This document shows positions 1 to 9,177 of a DNA stretch of 64,000 nt, one piece after another. The stretch covers positions 2,294,001-2,358,000 of the forward strand of contig NZ_JAYRYK010000001.1 in assembly GCF_041916975.1 (NCBI RefSeq), written 5' to 3'. Both the position numbers and the translations under genes were made by a program. Under the pieces are notes generated by a model that saw only the letters and a list, made by a program, of their open reading frames with translations, did not search any database and was not told the DNA's origin. The stretch is from Sphingosinicella sp041916975. GTDB taxonomy: Bacteria > Pseudomonadota > Alphaproteobacteria > Sphingomonadales > Sphingomonadaceae. Every line of letters begins with the position of its first letter. Within the stretch, counting starts at the first letter, position 1.

Positions 1-1
1 C

Positions 2-358
2 AGCGGCGGCACTTGGGTGCTGCCGCGCCTCATCGGCCAGGCACGCGCGCTCGGCCTTGCGATGACCGGCGAGCCGCTGTCGGCGGAACGTGCCGAAGAC
101 TGGGGCCTCATCTGGAAGTGCATCGACGACGAGGCGCTTGCAGGCGAAGCGCGTGCGCTTGCCGTTCGTCTCGCTGCCGGGCCGACGCAGGGCCTTGCGG
201 CGACGCGGACCGCCATTCGCGGCGCGTGGGCGAATACGCTCAACGAGGAACTCGACAACGAGCGCGACCTGATGCGCCGCCTCGGCTTCTCGGCCGACTA
301 CAAGGAAGGCGTCGCCGCCTTCATGGAAAAGCGCAAACCCAAGTTTACCGGCGCCTGA
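2..358 (+). CDS. paaG: PaaG-type 2-(1,2-epoxy-1,2-dihydrophenyl)acetyl-CoA isomerase, C-terminal part
   Basis: Crotonase-fold enzyme that isomerises the ring epoxide of phenylacetyl-CoA to oxepin-CoA in the cytosolic aerobic phenylacetate pathway. The gene is cut by the window edge; about 118 C-terminal residues remain. The remaining part reads SGGTWVLPRLIGQARALGLA, then an LSAERAEDWGLIW segment and the ending ADYKEGVAAFMEKRKPKFTG, which closely follow the C-terminus I know for E. coli PaaG. The catalytic residues lie upstream and cannot be seen. paaZ follows after 23 bp on the same strand, the enzyme that uses its product, so the assignment is supported by both sequence and context. Confidence 0.9.
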   Translation, partial: SGGTWVLPRLIGQARALGLAMTGEPLSAERAEDWGLIWKCIDDEALAGEARALAVRLAAGPTQGLAATRTAIRGAWANTLNEELDNERDLMRRLGFSADYKEGVAAFMEKRKPKFTGA

Positions 359-381
359 GCCGATTTCGGAGCGATGACTTC

Positions 382-2394
382 ATGACCACGATTCTCGAAA
401 ATTACGCCGAAGGCCGCTGGGTGAAGAGCGCGGGCGGGCTTTCGCCCATCCATTCCGCGCTTTCCGGCGATGTCGTTGCCGAAACCGGCAGCGACGGCCT
501 GAATTTCGGCGGCATGGCGGACTTTGCGCGGAAGAAAGGCGGCAAGGCGCTGCGCGCGATGACCTTCCACGAGCGCGCGCTGATGCTGAAGGCGCTCGGC
601 CAGGCGATCATGGAGCGCAAGGAGGAGCTCTACGACCTGTCGTGGGACACGGGCGCGACGCGCACGGATAGCTGGATCGACATCGAAGGCGGCGCGGGCA
701 CGCTCTTCTCCTACGCCTCCAAGGGGCGGCGCGAACTGCCGAACGACCGCATCCTCCTTGACGGCGATACCGAGGTGCTGGCGCGCGACGGCAGCTTCAT
801 CGGGCAGCATGTCTACACCTCGATGCAGGGCCTTGCGCTTCATATCAACGCGTTCAACTTCCCCGTTTGGGGGATGCTCGAAAAGCTGGGGCCGACGCTG
901 CTCGCCGGTGTTCCCGCGATCGTGAAGCCCGCGTCCGCCACGGCGTACGTTGCCGAGGCCGCGTTCCGCATCATGATCGAAAGCGGCGTGCTTCCGGAAG
1001 GCGCGCTGCAGTTCATCGCCGGGATGCCGGGCGACCTGTTCGATCACCTCACAGGCCAGGATTCGGTGGCGTTCACCGGCTCGGCGAACACCGCTGCGAA
1101 GCTGCAGCAGATCCCGGTGATTGCGCGCGAAGCCGTGCGCTTCACGGCGGAGCGCGATTCGCTGAACGCTTCGATCCTCGCGCCGGATGCGGTGCCGGGC
1201 ACGCCCGAGTTCGATCTGTTCGTGAAGGAGGTCGCGCGCGAGATGACGGTGAAGGCGGGGCAGAAGTGTACCGCGATCCGCCGCGCGCTGGTGCCTGCGA
1301 ACCTCATCGACGCAGTGCAGGAAGCGCTCTCCGCCCGCCTCGCGAAGGCCGTCGTCGGCGACCCGCGAAACGAAGGCGTTACCATGGGCGCGCTTGTCAG
1401 CCGCAGCCAGCTTGCGGATGTGCGCGCGAAAATTGCCGAGCTTTCGGCGGTCGCACCGGTTGTCTACGGCGACCCGAACGGGGCGGACGACGGCAAGGGC
1501 GCATTCTTCGCGCCGGTGCTGATGCGCACCGACGATCCGTGGAAGGCCGAAGCGATCCATGAGGTCGAGGCGTTCGGCCCGGTCGCCACGCTGATGCCCT
1601 ATGCCGATCTTGCGGATGCGGCCGCGCTCGCCAACCACGGCAAGGGCTCGCTCGCGATTTCCGTGTTCACGCACGATGGTGCGACGGCGCGCGAACTCGT
1701 GCTCGAATCGGGCGCGTTCCATGGCCGCATGGCGTTCCTCAATCGCGACTCCGCGAAGACCTCGACGGGCCACGGCTCGCCGCTTCCGGTGCTTGTCCAC
1801 GGCGGCCCTGGCCGTGCGGGCGGCGGCGAGGAGATGGGCGGCATCCGCGGTGTGAAGCACTACATGCAGCGCACCGCGCTGCAGGGCGATCCGGGGCTGC
1901 TCTCGAAGGCGCTCGGCGAATATCTGCCCGGCGCGCCGATGGAGGAAGGGACGGTGCACCCGTTCCGCCTGCGCCTCGGCGAGCTGGAGCCGGGTTACAC
2001 GCTGAAGACGGGTTCGCGCACGATCACGCTCGAGGACATCGAGCATTTCGCGGAATTCACCGGCGACAATTTCTACGCGCACATGGACGAGGAAGCCGCG
2101 AAGGCGAGCCCCATCTTCGGCGGGCGCGTGGCGCACGGCTATCTGATCCTGTCGTTCGCGGCGGGCCTCTTCGTCGATGCGCCTCCGGGGCCGGTGCTCG
2201 CCAATTATGGCCTTGAACACCTGCGCTTCGTGAAGCCGATGAAGCCGGGCGATTCGATGAAGGTGTCGCTCACCGTCCGGTCGAAGTCGCAGCGTTCGGC
2301 CGAGATGGGCGAGGTACGCTGGGCCGTGCGCGTCACCAACCAGGACGACGAACTCTGCGCGACCTACGACCTGCTGACGATGAACGCCGTCTAG
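382..2394 (+). CDS. paaZ: PaaZ, bifunctional oxepin-CoA hydrolase / semialdehyde dehydrogenase
   Basis: Opens the oxepin-CoA ring and oxidises the resulting semialdehyde to 3-oxo-5,6-dehydrosuberyl-CoA. The 670-residue product has the two expected parts. An aldehyde dehydrogenase domain covers about residues 1-520, with catalytic Cys296 in AGQKCTAIRR and Glu257 in FTAERDSLNAS. A MaoC-type hydratase domain covers about 530-670, with Asp562 and His567 in FTGDNFYAH. These sit one residue from the positions I recall in E. coli PaaZ (Glu256, Cys295, Asp561, His566). The ATG at 382 was chosen because it gives the family N-terminus; the open frame extends further upstream only as a shadow of paaG. 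The stop codon overlaps that of the convergent regulator gene. Confidence 0.95.
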   Translation: MTTILENYAEGRWVKSAGGLSPIHSALSGDVVAETGSDGLNFGGMADFARKKGGKALRAMTFHERALMLKALGQAIMERKEELYDLSWDTGATRTDSWIDIEGGAGTLFSYASKGRRELPNDRILLDGDTEVLARDGSFIGQHVYTSMQGLALHINAFNFPVWGMLEKLGPTLLAGVPAIVKPASATAYVAEAAFRIMIESGVLPEGALQFIAGMPGDLFDHLTGQDSVAFTGSANTAAKLQQIPVIAREAVRFTAERDSLNASILAPDAVPGTPEFDLFVKEVAREMTVKAGQKCTAIRRALVPANLIDAVQEALSARLAKAVVGDPRNEGVTMGALVSRSQLADVRAKIAELSAVAPVVYGDPNGADDGKGAFFAPVLMRTDDPWKAEAIHEVEAFGPVATLMPYADLADAAALANHGKGSLAISVFTHDGATARELVLESGAFHGRMAFLNRDSAKTSTGHGSPLPVLVHGGPGRAGGGEEMGGIRGVKHYMQRTALQGDPGLLSKALGEYLPGAPMEEGTVHPFRLRLGELEPGYTLKTGSRTITLEDIEHFAEFTGDNFYAHMDEEAAKASPIFGGRVAHGYLILSFAAGLFVDAPPGPVLANYGLEHLRFVKPMKPGDSMKVSLTVRSKSQRSAEMGEVRWAVRVTNQDDELCATYDLLTMNAV

Positions 2395-3122
2395 TCGAGG
2401 ATCGCGGGCAGGAAATCTGCCGCGCCTGAGAAGCCCAGCCGCTGATAGGCGCGCTGGCGGTAGGTAAGGACGCTGCTCTGGCGGATGTCGAGCGCGTCCG
2501 CGGTGCGCTCGGCAGTCCAGCCCGCAACGGTGCGTGCGGCGACCTGGCGTTCGCGCAGGGTGAGCACCGGAAACGCACGCGCGATGCGCGCTTCCAGACG
2601 TTCGACGAGGCTGAATTCGGACGTGGGAACAGCCTGCCGGGCGAGCGCGGTGAGGCCGACGTTCGCGAGCGCGGCAAGCGCGGCGGTGCCTTCGCTGTCG
2701 CGGCGGCGGTAGAAGCTCAGCACGATCGCGCGCCCGGCGCCGCGCCAGCCGAAGCAGAGCTTGTCGGCGAAGCGCGGTTGCTCGAAGCAGATCGCGCGGT
2801 AATCGCGCAGGCCGATCTCGGCGGCGCGGACGCAGGCGACGAAGCCGCGCCCCGCTGCCGTGCGCTGGCGGGCATGGACGACGGGATCGTGATGGTAGAA
2901 GCGCTCGGCATAATGGCGCGCGCGGCGGTCGTGATCGCCGCGCGCGCTGATCGAGGAGAGCGCGACCGGGCGTTCGCCGTCGCGGACGTGATAGGCGAAA
3001 ATCTCGTCGACACCCGCCACGCTCTGCGCGGCGTCCAGCATCCGCGCGCCGAACACGGGCGTACCGACCGCATCGATGAGTGCGGCACCGATATCGGGAT
3101 CGAGGAGCGGAAGTTCGGCCAT
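2391..3122 (-). CDS. LuxR-family transcriptional regulator
   Basis: DNA-binding regulator of 243 residues with a C-terminal LuxR/FixJ-type helix-turn-helix at about residues 180-240, recognisable from LTLRERQVAARTVAGW followed by SVLTYRQRAYQRLG. The N-terminal 170 residues show no receiver-domain aspartate pattern or other domain I recognise, so the signal is unknown. The start at MAEL was chosen because it lies 19 bp after the preceding regulator gene; the longer open frame runs antisense into that gene. Its stop overlaps the paaZ stop. Its position suggests a role for phenylacetate or the adjacent receptor gene, but this is inference only. Confidence 0.8.
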   Translation of the reverse strand: MAELPLLDPDIGAALIDAVGTPVFGARMLDAAQSVAGVDEIFAYHVRDGERPVALSSISARGDHDRRARHYAERFYHHDPVVHARQRTAAGRGFVACVRAAEIGLRDYRAICFEQPRFADKLCFGWRGAGRAIVLSFYRRRDSEGTAALAALANVGLTALARQAVPTSEFSLVERLEARIARAFPVLTLRERQVAARTVAGWTAERTADALDIRQSSVLTYRQRAYQRLGFSGAADFLPAILD

Positions 3123-3141
3123 CGCCGAAACGCTACCCCAG

Positions 3142-4236
3142 CTACTGGATGTGCAGCAAGCGCGAGACGAGTTGCGTCCGGCTGCTGACGCCCACCTTGC
3201 GGTAGATCGAGCGGAGGTGGTTTTCGCCGGTGCGCAGCGAGATGCCGAGCTCGTGGCTGAGCGAGGCGTTGCACTTGCCCGATGCGATCTGGCGCGCGAT
3301 TTCGGTTTCGCGTTCGGTGAGACCGAACCGGCGGCAGGCGTCACCGATCGCGTGGCGCGGTCCGCCGCCGCTCGTCACGACGAGATGAAAATTGCGACCG
3401 TCGGCGGTTTCGAAATTGCGCACCTCGACATCGAACGTGCGCAGACCGCTCGCCTTGAAGCTGAACGAAACGCCCGGTGCGCGATCGGCGGCGAGCAACC
3501 GCGCCTTGATCTCGCCGAGCACCGACGAGCCGCCGTGCGCTCCGCCGGTGAGGCCCAGATCCTCCATGCCCTTCGCATTGCCGTTGCGCACCACCAGATC
3601 CTCGTCGAGGATCAGGAAGCCCATTTCGGTTCCGGCCTCGCGCGCCGCGATGGCAATGGTTTCGGAAAGCGCCAGGGCCTCCTTGCAGGCGAGTGCGTAA
3701 AGCACCGAGCGGATCGCCGGCACCAGCCGCTGGAACCACGAAAGCTGCTCGGGCAGGAACGCGATGTCGCCGTGGCGGCGATGAAAGCCCACACAGGCAA
3801 GCTGCGTTTCCAGCCCCGTCCGCATCGGCATGGCGACGGCCACGACGTGGCCGATGTCATAGGGGCGCAGAAACGTATCGCGGTACTGCGGGTCTTCTTC
3901 CAGATCGCGTTCGAACGAGCCGGTGAGCAGGCTAGGCGCCGGGCCGCGCTCGTCGTCCAGCCAGTCCATGACCGGACGGATCACGGGATCGAGCGCATAG
4001 AGCCCGTCCACATACACATCTACCGACGTGGGTTTGCTGCCCACATAGCTGCGCGCGCCGAAATGCCGGTCGCCATAGGGCGAGGAGAAAATCTGCATGA
4101 ACACGCCGCTCGTTGCGCCAAGCGCATCGACCATCGGTTCGAGCAGGGTTTCGCTGACGGCGTCAGCGGTCTCGCAGGACAGAATCTTCTCGAAGAGTTC
4201 CGCCGAGGGGTCTCCCCCGAAATTCGCGCTGGGCAC
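3142..4236 (-). CDS. LuxR-family transcriptional regulator, larger paralogue
   Basis: Regulator of 364 residues with a C-terminal LuxR-type helix-turn-helix: FGLTERETEIARQIASGKCN then SLRTGENHLRSIYRKVGV. The long N-terminal part lacks an ATP-binding motif (so it is not MalT-like) and shows no phosphoryl-acceptor pattern. A segment around residues 205-290 (MGFLILDEDLVVRNGNAKG) resembles a PAS-like sensor fold. It lies immediately upstream of a second LuxR gene on the same strand, with 19 bp between them, so the two are probably cotranscribed. It is divergent from the receptor gene at 4515 and is the obvious candidate regulator of it. Confidence 0.82.
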   Translation of the reverse strand: MPSANFGGDPSAELFEKILSCETADAVSETLLEPMVDALGATSGVFMQIFSSPYGDRHFGARSYVGSKPTSVDVYVDGLYALDPVIRPVMDWLDDERGPAPSLLTGSFERDLEEDPQYRDTFLRPYDIGHVVAVAMPMRTGLETQLACVGFHRRHGDIAFLPEQLSWFQRLVPAIRSVLYALACKEALALSETIAIAAREAGTEMGFLILDEDLVVRNGNAKGMEDLGLTGGAHGGSSVLGEIKARLLAADRAPGVSFSFKASGLRTFDVEVRNFETADGRNFHLVVTSGGGPRHAIGDACRRFGLTERETEIARQIASGKCNASLSHELGISLRTGENHLRSIYRKVGVSSRTQLVSRLLHIQ

Positions 4237-4514
4237 CTCCGCCTCCCCTAAATCCCTCGGTCGTGCGCGCTCTTCAAAGGCGCTGCGTATAGATCGACCG
4301 ATCGTACAATTAATCTACTGCCCCTGCAGTACGCATTCAATCAGAAAACAGGCCGCAGGGAAAGTGCCGGATATTCGCGGCTTTCGTGCCACACCCCCCA
4401 TGAGTGTTTCCCGTTATAGGCAGGGGTGCCGCAAGCGAGGCATGAAGCGTGCTGAGAAGCAAGATGCCGGCCGCCATGGGGCGCGACCGGCTTTTCGGGG
4501 GAGGTACCAGAATC
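4237..4514. other. Divergent intergenic region between LuxR gene and TonB-dependent receptor
   Basis: This 278-bp gap must hold the promoters of the leftward LuxR pair and the rightward receptor. The only pattern I can support is the TCGACCGATC motif near its left end, listed separately. I see no small open reading frame with a convincing ribosome binding site and no riboswitch-like structure. Confidence 0.6.
4291..4304. promoter_or_regulatory. TetR-operator-like site sharing AGATCGACCGATCG with the ketone operon
   Basis: The 14 bases AGATCGACCGATCG are identical to bases inside the palindromic site at 20593-20606, in front of the alpha/beta hydrolase gene. The left copy is less symmetrical (it continues TACAATT rather than GTCTATT). 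It lies 54 bp upstream of the LuxR start at 4236 and about 210 bp upstream of the receptor. The shared core suggests the same repressor, probably the TetR protein at 19750-20367, but binding is unproven. Confidence 0.45.
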
Positions 4515-6716
4515 ATGAAACGGACCAGCGGCTTCAACACGGGCGCCGGTGTTCTCGCGCTTGCGATCGCGCTTTCCGCAGGCAGCGCCGCAGCGCAGGA
4601 CGCCGCAACCAGCAGCAACGACACGATCGAGGAAATCGTCGTTACAGCGACTCGCCGCGCCGCAAACGTTCAGGACATCGGCATCGCCGTGACGGCGCAT
4701 GGCGGCGATCGCCTGCTCGAACTTGGCCTGCGCGACACGACCGACCTTGCCGCGATGACGCCGGGTCTGCAGTTCGTTTCGCCGGGCGGTCCGCCGGTTG
4801 CCGGTCTCATCTCGATCCGCGGCGTTTCGCAGAACGATTTCGCCGGCCACATCGAACCGGCGAACGCCTTCTACATCGACGAAGTCTACCAGCCCTCGAG
4901 CGGCACGAGCGTGCAGCAGCTGTTCGACGTCGGCCGCGTCGAGGTTCTGAAGGGCCCGCAGGGTACGCTGTTCGGCCGCAACGCGACGGGCGGTCTCGTC
5001 CACATCATCACCGCCCAGCCGGGCGACGAACTCGACGGGTACGTCGATGTCACTTACGGCAGCTACGACCAGCTCCGCTTCGAGGGTGCCGTCGGCGGCC
5101 CAATCGCGGAAGGCGTCTCCGCGCGTCTGTCGTTCATGAAGGACAAGCACGACGGCTATGTGAAGAACGCGATCGGTCCCGATCTGCTTGCGGACGACAC
5201 ACTTGCCGGGCGCTTCCAGCTGCGCCTGGAGCCGAACGAGGCGCTGACGATCAACCTGTTCGCAGACTGGTACAAGACGCGTCCCGTCACGAGCGGCGGT
5301 GCGATGATCACCGGCGCGACGCAGGATGCCGATGGCCTCGGCGTTGCACTGCCGAAGGGATCGCCCACCGGCTTCGGTTATGCGGATGCGGACGGCGACC
5401 CCTATACGGGCGCCTTCAACTACGCGGGCCGTTTCGCGCGCGAAACGTGGACCATCGGCGGCAAGATCAACTATGATCTCGGCGGCGGCTATTCGCTCGC
5501 AACCGTCACCAGCTATCAGAAGCTCGACAGCACCTACGCGGCCGACAACGACTTCTCGCCGGTCGACATCGGCGTGTTCGAACAGGACGCGAAGGCGAAG
5601 CACTTCACACAGGAAATCCGCCTGATCGAGGATGATGGCGCGTTCCGCTGGACCGCGGGCCTCTATTACCTCAACATCAACGGCGACTATTTCCAGGGCT
5701 TCAATCTCTCCGGTTTCGGCACCTACCCGCGCGCCGACTACAGGGTCGATACCAAGTCTTATTCGGGCTTCGTGCAGGCCGAATATGATCTCTCCGATCA
5801 GCTCAAGCTGTCGGCGGGCGTCCGCGTAACGCGCGACGAGAAGGATTATTACTACTCCGAAGTCTGCGATGGTCCGCTCTGCCCCTTGTTCATCGCACCG
5901 GGCTCGCTCGCCGCGAACGGCGTCACCACGGACAAGCATGGCGAAACGGGCTTCTCCGGCCGTCTCGCGCTCGATTGGAAGCCGAACGACGCAACGCTGC
6001 TCTATGCGAGCATCAACCGCGGCTACAAGGCGTTCAACTACAACGCCGGCTTCGTCGGGCAGGCGCCGCTCTCCGGCTTCCGCTTCAAGGGCGAAGACCT
6101 GATGGCGTATGAAATCGGCGGCAAGTTCGAATTCCTCGATCGCCGCGTGCGCTTCAACGCCGCGACCTTCTACTACGATTATTCGGACTATCAGGCGTTC
6201 GACCAGCGCGGCTTCAACTTCACGCTGTTCAACACCGATGCCGAAATCTACGGCGCGGACTTCGAACTGTCGCTGCATCCGGGCATGGGCTTCCGCTTCG
6301 ATGCGGGCCTCGCGCTGCTGCACACGAACGTTCAGGATATTCCGATCGGCACGCGCCTCGTCGATCGCAAGGCGCCGCAGTCGCCGGGCCACACGATCAA
6401 CCTCGCCGCAACGAAGGATTTCGATCTCGGCTTTGGCGAGCTGAGCACGACGTTCAACGCCGTCTACACCGCGGACTTCTACTCGCAGCTCACCAACGCG
6501 GCGGTGACGAAGGTTCCGGGTGGCTGGCTCGCCAACGCGCGCGTGTCGCTGAAGACGATGGAGAACAAGCTAGAGCTTTCGGTGTTCGCGAACAACGTGT
6601 TCGACAAGGCCCGCAAGATCTTCTCGTTCGACGTTTCGGCCCCGCCGCTCGGCGGTGCCTACGACACCTACACGCAGCCGCGCTGGTTCGGCGCGCAGGT
6701 GCGGTACAACTTCTAG
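4515..6716 (+). CDS. TonB-dependent outer-membrane receptor
   Basis: Outer-membrane beta-barrel importer of 733 residues. A signal peptide with a hydrophobic core (GVLALAIALSAGSAAA) ends at an AAA-Q type cleavage site near residue 28. A TonB box (EEIVVTATRR) follows, then the plug domain with the usual segments (SIRGVSQNDF, VEVLKGPQGTLFGRNATGG), and the barrel ends in an aromatic Phe (RYNF). This is the catabolite-import type common in sphingomonads; the substrate cannot be told. The ATG at 4515 was chosen because it begins the signal peptide. A strong hairpin follows the stop. Neighbouring regulators and the shared operator suggest it belongs to the same response as the ketone operon. Confidence 0.93.
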   Translation: MKRTSGFNTGAGVLALAIALSAGSAAAQDAATSSNDTIEEIVVTATRRAANVQDIGIAVTAHGGDRLLELGLRDTTDLAAMTPGLQFVSPGGPPVAGLISIRGVSQNDFAGHIEPANAFYIDEVYQPSSGTSVQQLFDVGRVEVLKGPQGTLFGRNATGGLVHIITAQPGDELDGYVDVTYGSYDQLRFEGAVGGPIAEGVSARLSFMKDKHDGYVKNAIGPDLLADDTLAGRFQLRLEPNEALTINLFADWYKTRPVTSGGAMITGATQDADGLGVALPKGSPTGFGYADADGDPYTGAFNYAGRFARETWTIGGKINYDLGGGYSLATVTSYQKLDSTYAADNDFSPVDIGVFEQDAKAKHFTQEIRLIEDDGAFRWTAGLYYLNINGDYFQGFNLSGFGTYPRADYRVDTKSYSGFVQAEYDLSDQLKLSAGVRVTRDEKDYYYSEVCDGPLCPLFIAPGSLAANGVTTDKHGETGFSGRLALDWKPNDATLLYASINRGYKAFNYNAGFVGQAPLSGFRFKGEDLMAYEIGGKFEFLDRRVRFNAATFYYDYSDYQAFDQRGFNFTLFNTDAEIYGADFELSLHPGMGFRFDAGLALLHTNVQDIPIGTRLVDRKAPQSPGHTINLAATKDFDLGFGELSTTFNAVYTADFYSQLTNAAVTKVPGGWLANARVSLKTMENKLELSVFANNVFDKARKIFSFDVSAPPLGGAYDTYTQPRWFGAQVRYNF

Positions 6717-6725
6717 GCATAGAAA

Positions 6726-6755
6726 CGGCCGGAGGCGGGGCGCCGCCTCCGGCCG
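6726..6755. terminator. Hairpin between convergent receptor genes
   Basis: A perfect 13-bp inverted repeat (CGGCCGGAGGCGG, loop GGCG, CCGCCTCCGGCCG) lies 9 bp after the stop of the rightward receptor and 24 bp before the stop of the leftward receptor. It has no clear T-run on either side. Its position between two convergent stops fits a bidirectional terminator. Confidence 0.7.
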
Positions 6756-6779
6756 ATACCGACAATCCAAAAAGGATCG

Positions 6780-9143
6780 TCAGAAACGCGCGGTGAGTTG
6801 CAGCCCCCATTCGCGGGGACGTCCCACCACCATGTTCTGCACACCGAAGGCCGGCACGAATTCGGCGGCGGTGAAATAGTCTTCCTTGGTCAGGTTCTTG
6901 CCGAAAACGGCGACCTCGAATGCCTCGCTTGATGATGTCCACGCGAGGCGCGCATCGACAAGCGTATAGGATGGCTGCACGACCGAGAGCGAATTCGCCG
7001 GATCGTGATATGTCTTGCTGCGGTGGCTGAGATCGCCGCGCACCGTGAGCCCGCCCATCGTTCCCGGTAGATCGAGACGATACTGCGCACCAAACGCGAG
7101 CGTCCATTCGGGCGCCTTCGGCAACGTGTTGGTGATCGGATAGCCCGTGCCCACCGCGAGCGATTGATACTCATTGTGCAGGTAGCCAATGCTGGCATTG
7201 AGATCGAGGCCGGGAAGCGGCGCGGCAAGGATTTCCGCCTCGAACCCGTAGAGGTCGACGCTGCCTGCGTTGTCGACCGTCAGGATCAGACCGCCCGTTG
7301 TCGGCGAGACGCTGTTGGTCTGGAGCTGCAGATCCTTGTACTGGCTGTAGAAGCCGGCGAGGTTGAAGGTCATCAGGCCATCGAGCAGCCGTGACTTCAG
7401 ACCCGCTTCGTACGCGGTCAGTTTCTCGGGGTCGTAGGACTTGAATTCCTCGGGCGTCAGCGGACGTGGGTTCCAGCCGCCGCTCTTGAAGCCCTTCGAC
7501 CACGACGCATAGAGCAGCAGGTCGTCGCTTGCGCGGTAATCGATGCCGATCTTCGGGGCGAAGTTCTTCCACGTGCGCTGATCGTGCGTCGGCGGCGTCG
7601 CGATGCGGCCCGAATTCGGATAGATCGAATCGATGAAGTAGCGCTTGCGCTCCCAGCTATAGCGCCCGCCGACGGTGAGCGTCAGCGCGGAGACGATCTC
7701 GTAGCTCGCTTGACCGAAGACCGCCCAGTTGTTGGTGGTGAGCGCCGTCTGCGGCCGCACGTCGAGATCGAGCAATGCGTTGAACGGATTGCCCGCGCCG
7801 CCCGCGCACGGCAGCCCGGCGACCGGGGGCGGGCAGGGCACGCCCGCGACGAGCGGGATCAGCGCATCGGGCAGCAGTTCGAGCGCATCGTAGAGGCCCG
7901 AGGCAAGAAGCGTCTGGTTCACGTCGTGCGCGCGTTCGCGGAAATAATAGCCGCCGACCAGCCAGTGGAGCCTTTTGTCCTCGGTTGCGCCGCTCAGCTG
8001 CAATTCCTGGCTGAACTGGTTCTCGCTCTGCACCTCGTCGGTGTGGATGATCGGGAACGGGGACTGGTCCATGTCGACCTGGATTTCCGCATCCATCTCG
8101 CGGTAGCCGGTAATCGACTTCACCGCGAGCGCCGGGCTCGCCTCCCACGCGATGGTGAGGTTCGTGCCCCACACATCCGCCTTGTCGCGCGTCGGGCCCG
8201 TGCCGTTGCTGACGCGGCGGTCTGAGGAGACCCAGCGGTCGTCGAACAGCGAGCCCGCGGGCAGCCCGTCGCGCGCGGCGACGAGCGGCGCGGCGATGGC
8301 ATTGTAGAGATCATAGAGACCGCCGGGGAACGAGAACGTATCGGAAAGGCGCTGCGGCGATCCGTTCTGACGGATGCGCGAGGCATCGAACGACAGGTCG
8401 ACCGTCCAGTCCTCGGACGGATTCCACGCGACCGCGAAGCGGCCCGCGTCGACGTTGATGTCGCCAAGGTCGGTGCCGTCCGGACGGATCACGTAGCCGT
8501 CCTGATTCTTGCTGGCGGCGGCGATCTTGATCGCGAGCACATCGGGGATCAGCGGCACCGAGATGCGGCCTTCCACATCGATGCGGTCGCGCGCGCCGAC
8601 CGTGGTGCGGACCTGCCCGGCAAGTTCGTTGCCGGGGCGCGAGGAGATGATGTTGATCGCGCCGCCGATCGTGTTCTTGCCGTAGAGCGTACCCTGCGGG
8701 CCGCGCAGCACCTCGATGCGCTCGATGTCGGAAAGGTCCATCATCGCGCCGATCGAGCGCGCGATATAGACGCCGTCGACGTAAACGCCGACGCCGGGAT
8801 CGGTCGGGAAGATGAAGTCGTTCTGGCCGACGCCGCGGATGAAGATCGCCGCGTTGGTGCTGCCGCCGTCGCCCTTGCCCGAATTGATTTCGACGTTGGG
8901 CACATAGGCGGCGACATTGCCGATGTTGGTGACGTCGCGCGCGTTCATCTGCGCCTCGCCGAAGGCGGAGACGGAGAGCGGCGTATCCTGCAGGCTCTGT
9001 TCGCGCTTCTGCGCGGTGATGATGATCTCGGCGATGCCGGTTTCATCGGTATCCTGTGCGGCGGCGGGCAGGGCAATGAAGCCTGCCGCCAATGCCGAAA
9101 TCGAAATGCCGGTCCTTATGGCACCGGCAACAGTTCTTATCAT
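6780..9143 (-). CDS. TonB-dependent outer-membrane receptor, last gene of the ketone operon
   Basis: Outer-membrane importer of 787 residues with a signal peptide (residues 1-29, ending LPAAAQ), a TonB box (IAEIIITAQKREQSLQD), plug segments (IRGVGQNDF, IEVLRGPQGTLYGKNTIGG) and a barrel ending in Phe (LTARF). The start at 9143 was chosen because it precedes the signal peptide and has a GGGAGGATC ribosome binding site upstream; the much longer open frame is a shadow across the thiolase gene. It lies 34 bp downstream of the thiolase on the same strand, so it is likely cotranscribed and may import the substrate or an aromatic precursor of the ketone pathway. Confidence 0.93.
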   Translation of the reverse strand: MIRTVAGAIRTGISISALAAGFIALPAAAQDTDETGIAEIIITAQKREQSLQDTPLSVSAFGEAQMNARDVTNIGNVAAYVPNVEINSGKGDGGSTNAAIFIRGVGQNDFIFPTDPGVGVYVDGVYIARSIGAMMDLSDIERIEVLRGPQGTLYGKNTIGGAINIISSRPGNELAGQVRTTVGARDRIDVEGRISVPLIPDVLAIKIAAASKNQDGYVIRPDGTDLGDINVDAGRFAVAWNPSEDWTVDLSFDASRIRQNGSPQRLSDTFSFPGGLYDLYNAIAAPLVAARDGLPAGSLFDDRWVSSDRRVSNGTGPTRDKADVWGTNLTIAWEASPALAVKSITGYREMDAEIQVDMDQSPFPIIHTDEVQSENQFSQELQLSGATEDKRLHWLVGGYYFRERAHDVNQTLLASGLYDALELLPDALIPLVAGVPCPPPVAGLPCAGGAGNPFNALLDLDVRPQTALTTNNWAVFGQASYEIVSALTLTVGGRYSWERKRYFIDSIYPNSGRIATPPTHDQRTWKNFAPKIGIDYRASDDLLLYASWSKGFKSGGWNPRPLTPEEFKSYDPEKLTAYEAGLKSRLLDGLMTFNLAGFYSQYKDLQLQTNSVSPTTGGLILTVDNAGSVDLYGFEAEILAAPLPGLDLNASIGYLHNEYQSLAVGTGYPITNTLPKAPEWTLAFGAQYRLDLPGTMGGLTVRGDLSHRSKTYHDPANSLSVVQPSYTLVDARLAWTSSSEAFEVAVFGKNLTKEDYFTAAEFVPAFGVQNMVVGRPREWGLQLTARF

Positions 9144-9177
9144 GATGTGATCCTCCCGTTTTCTGATGTTGCCTGCT

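Noticed and set aside
298..2220. Open frame of 640 codons antisense to paaZ
   Set aside because: Composition is typical of a frame shadow and paaZ is certain on the other strand.
4341..6392. Open frame of 683 codons antisense to the first receptor
   Set aside because: No domains, skewed composition, and it covers a well-supported receptor gene.
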